Below, piece by piece: positions 1 through 8,850 of a DNA stretch of 64,000 nucleotides. The number at the start of each line of letters is the position of its first letter. Position 1 is the first letter of the stretch. Position numbers and translations under genes: made by a program. Location: contig NZ_VOOR01000024.1 in assembly GCF_007993045.1 (NCBI RefSeq), positions 1 through 64,000 of the forward strand, in the 5' to 3' direction. Source of the DNA: Phaeodactylibacter luteus (GTDB lineage Bacteria > Bacteroidota > Bacteroidia > Chitinophagales > Saprospiraceae). The notes under the pieces are model-generated. The model saw nothing but the letters and a program-made list of their open reading frames with translations. It had not been told where the DNA came from and did not search any database.

Positions 1-111
1 ATGGCAACAAAGAAAGGGCAAATAGAAGAGCGGGCAAGCCAGCATTGTACGAGCGTAGCTGATGGGTGTAGGAGCGTGGCGGGAGGTGTGGTGAGCGGCT
101 TGGCCCTTATG

Positions 112-876
112 TTAGAGGGCCTGCAGGGCGTCCATCAGCCTTTCCCGCCTTCGGACGGCTACCGGCAGGGTGCTCCCATCGGAGAGGTGGATGGTGCCCC
201 CGTCTTTTTTCTCAAAGCGTTCGAAGTAGTTCAAGTTGACGAGGTGGGAGCGGTGCACGCGGAAAAAGTAGCGGCCCGAGAGCATTTGCTCGAAGGTCTT
301 GATGGGTTTGGAGGCGAGGATTTCCCGCCCGTCGGAGAGGTGGAAAGTGGTGTAATTGCCTTCAGAGGCACAGCGGATGATCTCGCCCACCCGGATGAGG
401 TAGACATTATCGCTGTCGGCCAGGACGATTTTCTGCTGCTCCAACCCTTCCCCTCTAGCCGTTGCCGGCTCGAGGTGCTCTTTTAGGACAGACAGCTGAT
501 CGGCCAAAGCTTGTTGGCTACGGTACTCTTGCAATGCCCTGCGCACGGCTGTGTGCAGCTCCTCCTCGTCCACAGGCTTGAGGAGGTAGTCGAAAGCACT
601 GAACTTAATGGCTTGCAGGGCAAATTCATCGTGTGCGGTGATGAAAATTACCCGCCCGTTGAAGCCGGGCAGTTGTTGGAGGATATCAAAGCTCTTGCCG
701 TCGGGAAGCTCAACATCGAGCAGGAGGAGGTCAGGATTGTGGACAGGGATAAGCGCAAGGGCCTCGGCAACACTGCCTGCGGTGCCCACCACTGCCGCTT
801 CAGGGATTTGCTGTTGGAGGATCTGCAAAAGATAAGTGCGGATGTCCGGTTTGTCCTCAACAATGAATACGTGCAT
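112..876 (-). CDS. LytTR-family response regulator
   Basis: A 254-residue two-component response regulator. An N-terminal receiver domain (about 1-120) carries the phospho-acceptor Asp54 in LLLLDVELPDG, Thr80 and Lys100 in LLKPVD. A C-terminal LytTR DNA-binding domain (about 150-254) contains GNYTTFHLSDG and RVHRSHLVNL. It lies downstream of and on the same strand as a LytS-type histidine kinase, its obvious partner. The 228-bp gap between them is filled by a miniature mobile element, so the pair may still be co-transcribed through it. In this family the regulator binds promoter direct repeats; its targets cannot be told from sequence. The first 111 bases of the window, beyond its stop, show no gene I can support. 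Confidence 0.93.
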   Translation of the reverse strand: MHVFIVEDKPDIRTYLLQILQQQIPEAAVVGTAGSVAEALALIPVHNPDLLLLDVELPDGKSFDILQQLPGFNGRVIFITAHDEFALQAIKFSAFDYLLKPVDEEELHTAVRRALQEYRSQQALADQLSVLKEHLEPATARGEGLEQQKIVLADSDNVYLIRVGEIIRCASEGNYTTFHLSDGREILASKPIKTFEQMLSGRYFFRVHRSHLVNLNYFERFEKKDGGTIHLSDGSTLPVAVRRRERLMDALQAL

Positions 877-918
877 AATATGGTTGCTGAAGGCCTTTAG
901 CCTGGCTTATTCAAAATA

Positions 919-1102
919 GGGTGTAAACCAAAATGTCGCAGGCCTTGAGGCTTTTCGGGCTTTAGCCTGGCATTGGCCTAGCGCTGCGAAGGGGTGGCAA
1001 GCCCGACAGGGCCGAGCGGACAGCGAGCCCCGGAGCATAGCGGCACCTGCCTGCTGGCAGGGGCAGGCCCCTCCAAAAAAAACGACAATCTGGTTTGCGC
1101 CC
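919..1102 (-). mobile_element. Family A miniature element, copy A1
   Basis: A 184-bp non-coding element with terminal inverted repeats: GGGTGTAAACCAAAATGTCG at the left and, read inward from the right, GGGCGCAAACCAGATTGTCG. It is flanked by TCAAAATA and TTCAAATA, an imperfect (6/8) 8-bp target duplication. The core is the GC-rich block shared by all A copies. It separates the histidine kinase from its response regulator, and its right flank contains the kinase stop codon. Confidence 0.82.
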
Positions 1103-1103
1103 T

Positions 1104-2966
1104 TCAAATATTAAGGATAAACGCTACTTGAGTGCCTGCAGTTGAGCCATCCTCCATGGACCGGTCGATAATTTCATAACTAAATTTGCCCTTCATCAGT
1201 TTTTGCCGGTCTTGGGTGATTTCTGTAGCCCGGGAAGGGTAGGGGTGTTTGCCCGCTTTTGCGCCGCTGCGCCCTATACCGTTGTCCGTGATGCTGACTG
1301 CGAGCTGCTGGCTTCCGCGTTCTTCAAAATGTATACGCAGCATGCGCTGCCCATCTTCGAGGTAGCGCAGCCCGTGCTCGATGGCATTTTCTACAAAGGG
1401 CTGCAGCAGCATAGCCGGGATTTGGATGTCCTCCACGTCGAGGTCTTCAGGGGTCACAGTGATTTGCCATTCAAACTCAGTGGAGAGCTGTTGCAAGGCG
1501 AGGTAGTCTTTCAAGAACTGAAGCTCATCTTCCAATGTGGTCATTTCACTGTTTGAGCTTTCCAGCACCCGCCGCATAAGCCGGCCAAGCTGGCTCATGC
1601 TCCGCGAGGCCTTGTTTGTGTCTCCGGCCAGGATGAGGGTTTTGACGGACATCAGGGCGTTGAAGAAAAAATGGGGGTTGAGCTGTGCCCGGCGCCAGCG
1701 GAGCCGGATTTGGAGGTTCTCTTGTGCAGCGAGCAGCCTCCGCTGCCGGAAGAAGAGGTAAAGCCCTGAGAGGAGCAGGCTTGCGATGAGGGCCCCGGCG
1801 GCGATGAGGAAATTGCGCTGTTGTATCTGCAGGTCTTTGATCAGCGCCTGTTGCTCTAGGCGCTGTATCTCTTTTTCTTTGCGCTCAGCTTCAAATTGCA
1901 CAAGGCGGCGGGTCAGCTCTTGTTTTGAAGCCCGGGCGTTAAGGCTGTCTTCTGCCACTTTCAGCAGCTCCAGGTAGCGAAGGCTGCCAGTGGGGTCGCC
2001 AGCTTTTTTGAGGATTTGGTAAAGCTGCTGCAGGGCATCCCGCCTGAGGCCCAAACTGAGCGCAGTATCTTGGGGCGGGGCTTCCTGCAAAAGCAGCTGC
2101 TCAGCTTTTTCGAGCTGCCCCTGCATGGCCAACGCTTCTGCCTTGCAGATGTAGGCATTGTAGCGGGGCTCCCCCTGAGGAAGATAGTACAAAGCTGAGT
2201 CCGCACCGGATATTGCGGCCTCAAACAGGCCTTGTGCCAGCCAGCCTTGTGCTTTGAGGCTATGTGAGCGGCCTATGCCTTCATCGCTATGCAATTGGCG
2301 GGCTACCCACAGGGCGGTATCTGCGTAGGATAGGGCCATTTGGGGCACCCCCTCATCGAGGTAGAGGGAGGAAAGGCTAACGGCCGCGTGGAGCTTGGTC
2401 TGTGGGGTATACCCGGTTTCTACAGCTAGTGATTTCAGATAATGGGCCTTGGCTTTTTCAGGGTAGCCCGCTGTACGGTAGACGAGCCCAATGTTCAGGT
2501 AGGACGCTGCAAGGTTGGGGGTAGGGTGCTGTTCTTCCAAAGCCAGCGACTGTTCGTAATAGGCGAGTGCCTGATCGGTGTCTTCTTTTACGAAGTAATA
2601 GTTGCCGAGGTTGTTCAGGGCGTTGATTTCTCCTTTGATGTCATGGATTGACCGGGCTTGAGCGAGCGCTGTCTCAAAATAAACGCGGGCTTCCTCGTTT
2701 TTTTGGAGGGTGAGGCAGACCATGCCCAGCGTGAGGTTGGCGACCATCTGCCCCCAGGGGTGGCGCTGCGCATTGGCGTATTGGAGGGCATGCAGGGCGG
2801 CCTGCTCTGCAGCATCCGGCTCGGCGTACAGCATCTGCTCTACCTGCCTAAGCTGCGCTCTGATGTAGAGGGAGTCGCTTGCCTCTTGTGCAAAAGCTTT
2901 GTAAAAAGGGAAGAGGCTGGAGATCGCCAGTAACAGTATCGCTTTTTTTGGCAAAAAGCCCTTCAT
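1104..2966 (-). CDS. TPR-containing LytS-type sensor histidine kinase
   Basis: A 620-residue sensor kinase. I start it at the ATG at 2966, which gives a clean signal sequence (MKGFLPKKAILLLAISSLF); an upstream in-frame ATG would add 30 unlikely residues. After the signal come several tetratricopeptide repeats (about 40-340, for example NALNNLGNYYF), a coiled coil, a membrane segment (FLIAAGALIASLLLSGLYLF), a His_kinase domain with the phospho-acceptor His in LNPHFFFNAL, and a C-terminal ATPase with the N-box AIEHGL and DNGIGR. The periplasmic TPR sensor is typical of Bacteroidota. Its cognate LytTR regulator is immediately downstream, beyond element A1. Confidence 0.92.
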   Translation of the reverse strand: MKGFLPKKAILLLAISSLFPFYKAFAQEASDSLYIRAQLRQVEQMLYAEPDAAEQAALHALQYANAQRHPWGQMVANLTLGMVCLTLQKNEEARVYFETALAQARSIHDIKGEINALNNLGNYYFVKEDTDQALAYYEQSLALEEQHPTPNLAASYLNIGLVYRTAGYPEKAKAHYLKSLAVETGYTPQTKLHAAVSLSSLYLDEGVPQMALSYADTALWVARQLHSDEGIGRSHSLKAQGWLAQGLFEAAISGADSALYYLPQGEPRYNAYICKAEALAMQGQLEKAEQLLLQEAPPQDTALSLGLRRDALQQLYQILKKAGDPTGSLRYLELLKVAEDSLNARASKQELTRRLVQFEAERKEKEIQRLEQQALIKDLQIQQRNFLIAAGALIASLLLSGLYLFFRQRRLLAAQENLQIRLRWRRAQLNPHFFFNALMSVKTLILAGDTNKASRSMSQLGRLMRRVLESSNSEMTTLEDELQFLKDYLALQQLSTEFEWQITVTPEDLDVEDIQIPAMLLQPFVENAIEHGLRYLEDGQRMLRIHFEERGSQQLAVSITDNGIGRSGAKAGKHPYPSRATEITQDRQKLMKGKFSYEIIDRSMEDGSTAGTQVAFILNI

Positions 2967-2988
2967 AGTGCAATAGTTTCTAATTAAG

Positions 2989-3149
2989 AGAGCGTGTTGG
3001 GATTTTGGCCTTCTAGCCGAGAACCGGAGTTTAGCCAAGTCCCGCTTTTGATGCACAAAAGCGGGAAGGGTTTTCGGGGCGAAGTATAAGCGAAAAAGTG
3101 TCCCGCTGTCTAGCGGGACAGGCCGGCTTACTAAAGTCCCAACATCTCT
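2989..3149 (+). mobile_element. Family C miniature element, copy C2
   Basis: A 161-bp element bounded by imperfect inverted repeats: AGAGCGTGTTGGGA at the left and, read inward from the right, AGAGATGTTGGGA. It holds two perfect internal hairpins: CCCGCTTTT/AAAAGCGGG (about 3049-3065) and TGTCCCGCT-gtct-AGCGGGACA (3099-3120). The same two hairpins with different loops occur in copy C1 at 10.2 kb. It lies 22 bp upstream of the histidine kinase start, so it forms or interrupts that gene's leader. Confidence 0.75.
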
Positions 3150-3291
3150 AAAGGCGCTTGTGGTTAGCAGGACAGCAGCTTTTGTCTTGACAATATTGAA
3201 ATCCGGGGCGGCAAAGGTGTCACTATTTTGGTAAACTGGAGTTGTTTTTTACACGGGTTGTGAGCAAATTATTTATTTTTGACAACGGGGT
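3150..3291. promoter_or_regulatory. Upstream region of S24 regulator
   Basis: No gene is seen here. A TATTTTTG sequence at 3274-3281 matches the Bacteroidota -7 consensus TAnnTTTG, but no TTG sits at the expected 19-21-base distance. If used, it would make a 5' leader of about 250 nt containing element A2. Confidence 0.3.
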
Positions 3292-3415
3292 GGGGCCTGC
3301 CCCTGCCCGATGGCAGGTGCCGCTATGCTCCGGGGCTCGCTGTCCGCTCGGCCCTGTCGGGCTTGCCACCCCTGCGCAGCGCTAGGCCAATGCCAAGCTA
3401 CAAAGCCTGAAAAGT
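3292..3415 (+). mobile_element. Family A miniature element, copy A2 (ends degenerate)
   Basis: The conserved GC-rich core of family A is present from the GGGGCCTGCCCC block through GCGCTAGGCCAATGCCA and a degenerate AAAGCCTGAAAAG. The outer terminal repeats are no longer recognisable, so this is an old or truncated copy. It lies between the -7-like box and the start of the S24 regulator. The remaining bases to 3538 show nothing I can name. Confidence 0.72.
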
Positions 3416-3538
3416 TTAAGAGCTTGCGGGGAATTTAGCTTAAGCCCGTTCGCTATTCAAAGCTACGGTTTATCTACGTAATTTACCCTGCGTTCGGGCT
3501 ATCCGGCCTTCAAAACGGGGTGCAAATTTCAAAAGCTT

Positions 3539-4390
3539 ATGAGCAATATTGTTACACAGCGTTTTGTGAAATGCCATAACAAACTTAAAGAGGACAACAA
3601 AGTACGCTCAAGCCGGCAGTTTGCCCTTTCCTTAGACTACCTGCCGCAAAGCCTTAGCGAGATCCTAAAAGGCAGGCGTGATGTAACAATTGAACTGCTC
3701 CGGAAATCTGTAGAGGTGTACAGGATCAATCCGGTCTACATCTACACTGGCGAAGGGCCTATGTTTATGTCTGAGCAAGGCGGCCAGGAGCTCCGAGTGT
3801 TGACTATCGTGACAGACGGTCAGGACGAAGAGCGCATCGTACATGTACCGGTGCCGGCACAGGCGGGTTATGCCGAAGAGCTCACAGACCCTACCTTCAT
3901 TCAGGAGCTGCCTACTTTTTCTCTGCCGGACTACAAATACAAAGTGGGCACCCACCGTGCATTTGATGTGGCCGGCGACAGCATGGAGCCAACCCTCTTT
4001 GAAGGCGATAAAGTGGTCTGCAGCTATATTGAGCCGACTCTTTGGGAGTCTTCTATCAAAGACAGCTATGTCTATGTTATCGTGACCCGTGCCGATGTAG
4101 TCGTGAAGCGGGCATACAACATGATCAAGGAAAGGCAGTGCCTTGAACTGCGGTCCGACAATTCTTATTATGCTCCTTATAAAGTAAGCCTAGGGGATAT
4201 CCGGGAGGTTTGGTACGTCAGGGCGAAAATCAGCCCTTTCCTGCCTTCACCTCAAAACATCAAGCGGTACTTGCAGGAGGAGATGGAGAGCCTTAAGGAT
4301 ACCATTCAGGCTCAAAGCCGCACCATTGAGGCGCTCAACCAAACCATACAGCAAGTGCTTGGCAATCCGTTAGATGAAAAAAAACTATGA
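3539..4390 (+). CDS. S24-family self-cleaving transcriptional regulator (LexA/CI-like)
   Basis: A 283-residue repressor-type protein. Residues about 5-70 form a helix-turn-helix (SLDYLPQSLSEILKGRRDV). Then comes an S24 peptidase-like domain with the nucleophile Ser148 in AGDSMEPT and general-base Lys190 in VVVKRAYN. An Ala-Gly pair at 109-110 (PAQAGYAEE) sits where LexA/CI proteins self-cleave. The C-terminus (about 245-283) is a predicted coiled coil (ESLKDTIQAQSRTIEALNQT). It overlaps the next small gene by 4 bp (ATGA). By family analogy it responds to DNA damage or another stress by autoproteolysis. This is a common stand-alone regulator in Bacteroidota, not by itself a sign of prophage. 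Confidence 0.88.
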   Translation: MSNIVTQRFVKCHNKLKEDNKVRSSRQFALSLDYLPQSLSEILKGRRDVTIELLRKSVEVYRINPVYIYTGEGPMFMSEQGGQELRVLTIVTDGQDEERIVHVPVPAQAGYAEELTDPTFIQELPTFSLPDYKYKVGTHRAFDVAGDSMEPTLFEGDKVVCSYIEPTLWESSIKDSYVYVIVTRADVVVKRAYNMIKERQCLELRSDNSYYAPYKVSLGDIREVWYVRAKISPFLPSPQNIKRYLQEEMESLKDTIQAQSRTIEALNQTIQQVLGNPLDEKKL

Positions 4391-4623
4391 AGATGAGCAA
4401 AAAGATTAAGGGGAAAGTAGCCTACCAGAACTTGGAAGGCGGCTTTTGGAGCATCATCGGGGCTAAGGGGGAACAGCTGCGCCCGGTGAACATGCCAGAG
4501 CAGCTGAAAACGGAGGGTGCTGCTGTTGAGATCAGCTACCGCCCGGTCGAAGAGGAGATGTCTATGATTATGTGGGGGCAGGCCGTAACGATAACTGCTT
4601 TTCATACCTTATCGCCACAATAG
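4387..4623 (+). CDS. Small hypothetical protein coupled to the S24 regulator
   Basis: A 78-residue protein of unknown function. Its ATG overlaps the stop of the S24 regulator (ATGA), which implies translational coupling. The sequence has the look of a small beta-barrel: KIKGKVAYQNLEGGFWSII followed by AAVEISYRPVEEEMSMIMWG, with alternating hydrophobic residues. It has no signal peptide or membrane segment. It might modulate or be co-regulated with the repressor; that is inference from context only. Confidence 0.7.
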   Translation: MKMSKKIKGKVAYQNLEGGFWSIIGAKGEQLRPVNMPEQLKTEGAAVEISYRPVEEEMSMIMWGQAVTITAFHTLSPQ

Positions 4624-4640
4624 GCCTGCCCCCGCAGGGG

Positions 4641-6113
4641 TCAGCCGTTGCGCTTGCCCCACTCCGTGCCATTGGCGTTAGGCACGGTGAGCTGTAGCTG
4701 CTGCTTAGAAGCCAGATAGGCCCCCAATTGGGCTGCAATGCCTGCCGCTGCCTTATTGCCCTTCTCCAGTGCTTCCGGCGTAAAGTATTGTTTCACAAAA
4801 TGCGTATCAAAGTGGCCGGAGGTGAAAGCCTCGTGCTCACAAACGAATTTGCCGAAAGGCAGCGTTGTTTCTACCCCATCTATTTCGTACTGGGCTATAG
4901 CCTCCAGCATCCGCTGAATAGCTGCGTCCCGGTTGGCCCCATAAGTGACCAGCTTAGCAATCATGGGGTCATAGTAAATGGGGATTTCCATCCCGCTTTC
5001 ATACCCATCGTCCAAACGGATATTTTCCCCTTCTGGCCTGATGTAGCGGTTGAGGGTGCCAACGCTGGGCAGGAAATTATCGGTGGGGTCTTCTGCATAA
5101 ACCCGGAGCTCCAGTGCGTGGCCGTGGATAGACAAGTCTTCCTGCTTGATGCTCAGTTGTTCCCCTCTGGCGACAAGGATTTGCTGTTCTACAAGGTCTA
5201 CCCCGGTGATCAGCTCCGTGACCGGATGCTCTACCTGCAAGCGGGTATTCATTTCGAGGAAGTAATAGTTGTGGTCGGCATCGAGCAGGAACTCAACGGT
5301 GCCAGCGCCTGTATAGTTGCAAGAACGGGCCACGTTGACCGCATCATTGCCCATACGCTCGCGCAATTCAGGCGTAAGCACGGAGGAAGGGGCTTCTTCT
5401 ACCACCTTTTGGTGGCGGCGCTGCACACTGCATTCCCGTTCAAACAGGTGGATATAATTGCCGTGCTCGTCGGCCAGCACTTGTATTTCGATGTGGCGGG
5501 GGGAAGTCACATATTTTTCGATAAAAACGGAACCGTCGCCGAATGCGGAGGTCGCTTCGCTGATGGCACGCTCCATTTGAGATTCGAACTCCCCCGGGTT
5601 TTCGACAATCCGCATGCCCTTGCCTCCGCCGCCAGCAGAAGCTTTGATGAGGACAGGGAACCCGATCTCCTGCGCCACTTGTTTGGCCTCGGCAATATCC
5701 GTAATGGCGTGGTCTAGCCCAGGCACCATGGGGATATCATACTTCTTGACGGCATCTTTGGCTGCCAGCTTGGAGCCCATGATTTCAATGGCTTCCGGGC
5801 TGGGCCCAATGAATTTGATGCCCGCATCGGTAACCGCTTTTGCAAAAACCGCGTTTTCGCTCAGGAACCCATAGCCGGGGTGGATGCCGTCTACGCCCAA
5901 TGATTTAGCGACAGCTATGATTTTCTCCTGTTGAAGGTAGGAAGCGGAGGAGGCTGCAGGGCCTACACATACCGCCTCATCGGCAAATCGGACATGCGGT
6001 GCATGCCGGTCAGCTTCCGAGAAGATGGCCACCGTTTTGATGCCCATTTTGCGGGCCGACCGCATTACGCGCAGGGCAATCTCCCCACGATTGGCTACAA
6101 GGATTTTCTTCAT
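4641..6113 (-). CDS. accC: Acetyl-/propionyl-CoA carboxylase, biotin carboxylase subunit
   Basis: A 490-residue ATP-dependent biotin carboxylase, which carboxylates the biotin of a carrier protein with bicarbonate. The N-terminal domain begins MKKILVANRGEIALRVMRSA. The ATP-grasp domain has the glycine loop KASAGGGGKGMR, and the active-site region reads EMNTRLQVEHPVTE. There is no C-terminal biotinyl domain, so the carrier must be a separate protein, and neither it nor a carboxyltransferase is adjacent. The C-terminal FGKFVCEHEAFTSGHFDTHF is like acyl-CoA carboxylases that act on propionyl-CoA. It is divergent from the acetoacetyl-CoA synthetase gene with 108 bp between starts, suggesting shared control of acyl-CoA metabolism. 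Confidence 0.93.
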   Translation of the reverse strand: MKKILVANRGEIALRVMRSARKMGIKTVAIFSEADRHAPHVRFADEAVCVGPAASSASYLQQEKIIAVAKSLGVDGIHPGYGFLSENAVFAKAVTDAGIKFIGPSPEAIEIMGSKLAAKDAVKKYDIPMVPGLDHAITDIAEAKQVAQEIGFPVLIKASAGGGGKGMRIVENPGEFESQMERAISEATSAFGDGSVFIEKYVTSPRHIEIQVLADEHGNYIHLFERECSVQRRHQKVVEEAPSSVLTPELRERMGNDAVNVARSCNYTGAGTVEFLLDADHNYYFLEMNTRLQVEHPVTELITGVDLVEQQILVARGEQLSIKQEDLSIHGHALELRVYAEDPTDNFLPSVGTLNRYIRPEGENIRLDDGYESGMEIPIYYDPMIAKLVTYGANRDAAIQRMLEAIAQYEIDGVETTLPFGKFVCEHEAFTSGHFDTHFVKQYFTPEALEKGNKAAAGIAAQLGAYLASKQQLQLTVPNANGTEWGKRNG

Positions 6114-6221
6114 GGTTTTATTTTATGCACGAGCCGGGGCGCCCCGGCGTTGCGGTTCAACTTGTGGGGGAAATTAATTAAATTCCGGCCGTTTACACAA
6201 CCTAACCAAAACCAAATTGCC

Positions 6222-8183
6222 ATGACCGAACAGCCCATCTTGCTTTGGGAGCCTAGCCTGCCCACTTGTGAAAATGCCCGCCTCACTGATTTCATCAATT
6301 GGCTCAGTGCTCATAAACAATTGACAATAAACGGGTATGATGAGCTCTGGGCTTGGAGCGTGGCCCATATCGATGAATTTTGGGAAAGCATTTGGGGGTA
6401 CTTCGACGTAATTTCCCATACGCCCTGGGAGCGGGTGCGCAATGGGGCCTCGATGCCCGGGGTCAAGTGGTTTGAAGGCAGTACCCTAAATTATGCAGAG
6501 CACGCCTTCCGCCACCGCACAGATCAGCGCCCGGCGTTATTGTTCCAGTCGGAGCACGTCCCTTTGTCCGAGCTGAGCTGGGCCGAGCTGGAAGCCCAGG
6601 TGGCAGCTTTTGCAGCCTATTTAAAAGCGCAGGGCGTTGGCAAAGGGGACTGTGTCGCAGCTTTTCTGCCCAATATCCCAGAAGCTACTGTCGCCTTCCT
6701 GGCTGCCTGCTCATTGGGCGCAATCTGGTCCAGCTGCTCTCCAGACTTTGGGGCCAGCAGCGTCGCTGACCGCTTCTTGCAGATCGAGCCGAAAGTGCTG
6801 ATCGCTACTGACGGCTACCGCTATGGCGGGAAGCCTTTCAGCAAGCGGGAAGTCGTGGCGGATATCATCCGGTCGCTCCCTACCCTTGAACAGGTCGTGT
6901 GGGTGCCCCACTTTGATGCGGCTTCTTCTTTCCCCGGCACAGACCTTTGGGCAGATGCTTTGCAGACGCCCAATGAGGGGCTGTTTTTTGAGCCGGTGCC
7001 TTTTGGCCATCCTATTTGGGTCTTGTACTCTTCTGGGACTACCGGAAAACCTAAAGCCATTACACACGGGCACGGAGGGGTACTGCTCGAGCACCTGAAA
7101 TACCTGGCTTTGCAAAATGATGTCCACCCCGGCGAGCGGTTTTTTTGGTATTCTACCACAGGATGGATGATGTGGAACTTCGTGCAAGCGGCTTTGCTTG
7201 TTGGCGCTACTCCGGTCCTCTACGATGGCAGCCCTGGTTTTCCAGACCTGAATGTGCTGTGGGAGTTTACAGAACGGGCGGGCATCCACCATTTTGGGAC
7301 TAGCGCCCCTTATCTGGTGGCTTGTATGAAGAAAAAGGTTGCTCCGGGGCAGTCATTTGATCTTTCCCACCTCCGTTCTATAGGCTCTACAGGCGCCCCT
7401 TTGCCGCCAGAAGCGTTTGGCTATGTCTATGAGCAGATCAAAGCAGACGTTTGGCTGACTTCTATGAGCGGCGGTACTGATGTGTGCACTGCATTTGTCG
7501 GGGGGTGCCCTACTGAGCCGGTATACCAGGGCGAAATACAGCGGCGCGCTTTAGGCTGTGCGCTTTATGCCTACGACGATGAAGGGAAGGAACTGCCTGA
7601 GGGCGAGGTAGGGGAGATGGTGGTAACGGAGCCTATGCCCAGCATGCCCGTCTTTTTCTGGAAGGACGAAGACGGCAGCCGGTACCGGGAAAGCTACTTT
7701 GAAATGTTCCCAGGTATCTGGCGGCATGGAGACTGGGTTCAGATTACTTCGCGCAATACCCTGGTCATTCTTGGGCGCTCTGACGCTACCCTCAACCGGC
7801 AGGGCATACGTATCGGCACGGCCGAGATTTACCGGGCGGTTGATAAGGTAGGCGGCATCAAAGACAGCTTGGTCGTCAATCTAGAGCTGAGCGGCGGCCG
7901 GCATTTCATGCCCCTCTTCGTGCTGATGGAAGAAGGGCAGGAGCTGACAGAGCAAGTGCGGCAGGCCATACGCGATCAGCTGCGTGCCGATTATACGCCA
8001 CGGCATGTGCCCGATGAGATCATCCAAGTGGAAGATATCCCGTACACCATAAGTGGCAAAAAGCTAGAGGCGCCGGTCAAAAAAATACTGATGGGGCGCC
8101 CCGTGGGCAAAGCAGCCAACCCCGGGGCAATGAGGAACCCCGAATCCTTGCAGTTTTTTATCCGCTTCTCAGAACAGCTATAA
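6222..8183 (+). CDS. Acetoacetate--CoA ligase
   Basis: A 653-residue acyl-adenylate-forming enzyme that activates acetoacetate to acetoacetyl-CoA. I chose the ATG at 6222 (MTEQPILLWEPS) because the open frame upstream is only antisense to accC. The family-specific IWSSCSPDFG motif, the P-loop-like LYSSGTTGKPKAITHGHGG, and the C-terminal catalytic Lys region YTISGKKLEAPVKK mark it as AACS rather than acetyl-CoA synthetase. Its length equals the family norm. It would feed acetoacetate (ketone bodies, amino-acid breakdown products, polyhydroxybutyrate turnover) into acetyl-CoA. It converges with the deoxynucleoside kinase gene, overlapping its stop by a few bases. Confidence 0.93.
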   Translation: MTEQPILLWEPSLPTCENARLTDFINWLSAHKQLTINGYDELWAWSVAHIDEFWESIWGYFDVISHTPWERVRNGASMPGVKWFEGSTLNYAEHAFRHRTDQRPALLFQSEHVPLSELSWAELEAQVAAFAAYLKAQGVGKGDCVAAFLPNIPEATVAFLAACSLGAIWSSCSPDFGASSVADRFLQIEPKVLIATDGYRYGGKPFSKREVVADIIRSLPTLEQVVWVPHFDAASSFPGTDLWADALQTPNEGLFFEPVPFGHPIWVLYSSGTTGKPKAITHGHGGVLLEHLKYLALQNDVHPGERFFWYSTTGWMMWNFVQAALLVGATPVLYDGSPGFPDLNVLWEFTERAGIHHFGTSAPYLVACMKKKVAPGQSFDLSHLRSIGSTGAPLPPEAFGYVYEQIKADVWLTSMSGGTDVCTAFVGGCPTEPVYQGEIQRRALGCALYAYDDEGKELPEGEVGEMVVTEPMPSMPVFFWKDEDGSRYRESYFEMFPGIWRHGDWVQITSRNTLVILGRSDATLNRQGIRIGTAEIYRAVDKVGGIKDSLVVNLELSGGRHFMPLFVLMEEGQELTEQVRQAIRDQLRADYTPRHVPDEIIQVEDIPYTISGKKLEAPVKKILMGRPVGKAANPGAMRNPESLQFFIRFSEQL

Positions 8184-8831
8184 TGCTTCCCGGTGGACAC
8201 CGGCAGGATAAGGCCGATTAATGATTTCGAGCATTCGAAAATAAGCTTTGCGGTCGGCCACAAAGTCTTGCCCGCCCAAGTCAAGAATGAGAATCGGCAT
8301 CTGCTCATTTGAACGGAAGAAGTCGAAATAAGCCTGCTGTATTTGCTGTAGGTAGGCTGGGGCGATCTCCTGCTCGTATTCCCGCCCCCGTTTACGGATA
8401 TTCGGCAGCAGCTGCTCCACTGGCCGGTGAAGGTAGAGCAGCAGGTCGGGCTTGGGGAAGGAAGCGTTTAAAATGTGGAAGAGGCGCTGGAAGAGCCGGT
8501 ACTCCTCTGGGTTGAGGTTGTTTTTAGCAAACAGCAGGGTCTTGACGAAGAGGTAATCGGCGATGATGCCTTTCTGGAAGAGCTCGTGCTGCCCCAGCTC
8601 CTGTTGCAACTGTTTGTGGCGCTCAGTCATAAAGAAGAGCTCCACGGGGAAAGCGTAACGGTCGGGGTTTTTGTAAAAATGGGGCAGGAAGGGGTTGTCG
8701 GCAAACTGTTCCAACAGCAACCGGTACTGATGCTGTGCGGAGAGCATTTTGCAAAATGTAGTTTTACCGGCACCGATATTCCCTTCCACCACAATAAACT
8801 GGTGTAAGAGGGCTGCTTTATCTTCCTTCAT
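8178..8831 (-). CDS. Deoxynucleoside kinase
   Basis: A 217-residue cytosolic kinase of the deoxyguanosine/deoxyadenosine kinase family, phosphorylating deoxynucleosides in the salvage pathway. The P-loop GNIGAGKTT is at residues 17-25. The family's ERS/DR-like region appears as FMTERHKQLQ and the lid as RKRGREYEQE. Its 3' end overlaps the acetoacetate-CoA ligase 3' end by 6 bp (convergent genes). A perfect hairpin (8851-8872) precedes it. Confidence 0.9.
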   Translation of the reverse strand: MKEDKAALLHQFIVVEGNIGAGKTTFCKMLSAQHQYRLLLEQFADNPFLPHFYKNPDRYAFPVELFFMTERHKQLQQELGQHELFQKGIIADYLFVKTLLFAKNNLNPEEYRLFQRLFHILNASFPKPDLLLYLHRPVEQLLPNIRKRGREYEQEIAPAYLQQIQQAYFDFFRSNEQMPILILDLGGQDFVADRKAYFRMLEIINRPYPAGVHREAL

Positions 8832-8850
8832 GCTGTAGGCTTAAACCGTC

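Noticed and set aside
1-486. Long plus-strand open frame at the window start
   Set aside because: It is antisense to the LytTR regulator, with no family resemblance; the minus-strand gene has clear domains.
3539-4390. S24 repressor as a prophage marker
   Set aside because: No integrase, structural or lysis gene is nearby; stand-alone S24 regulators are usual in Bacteroidota.
5931-6221. 97-codon N-terminal extension of the acetoacetate-CoA ligase frame
   Set aside because: It lies antisense to accC; the family begins near the ATG at 6222.
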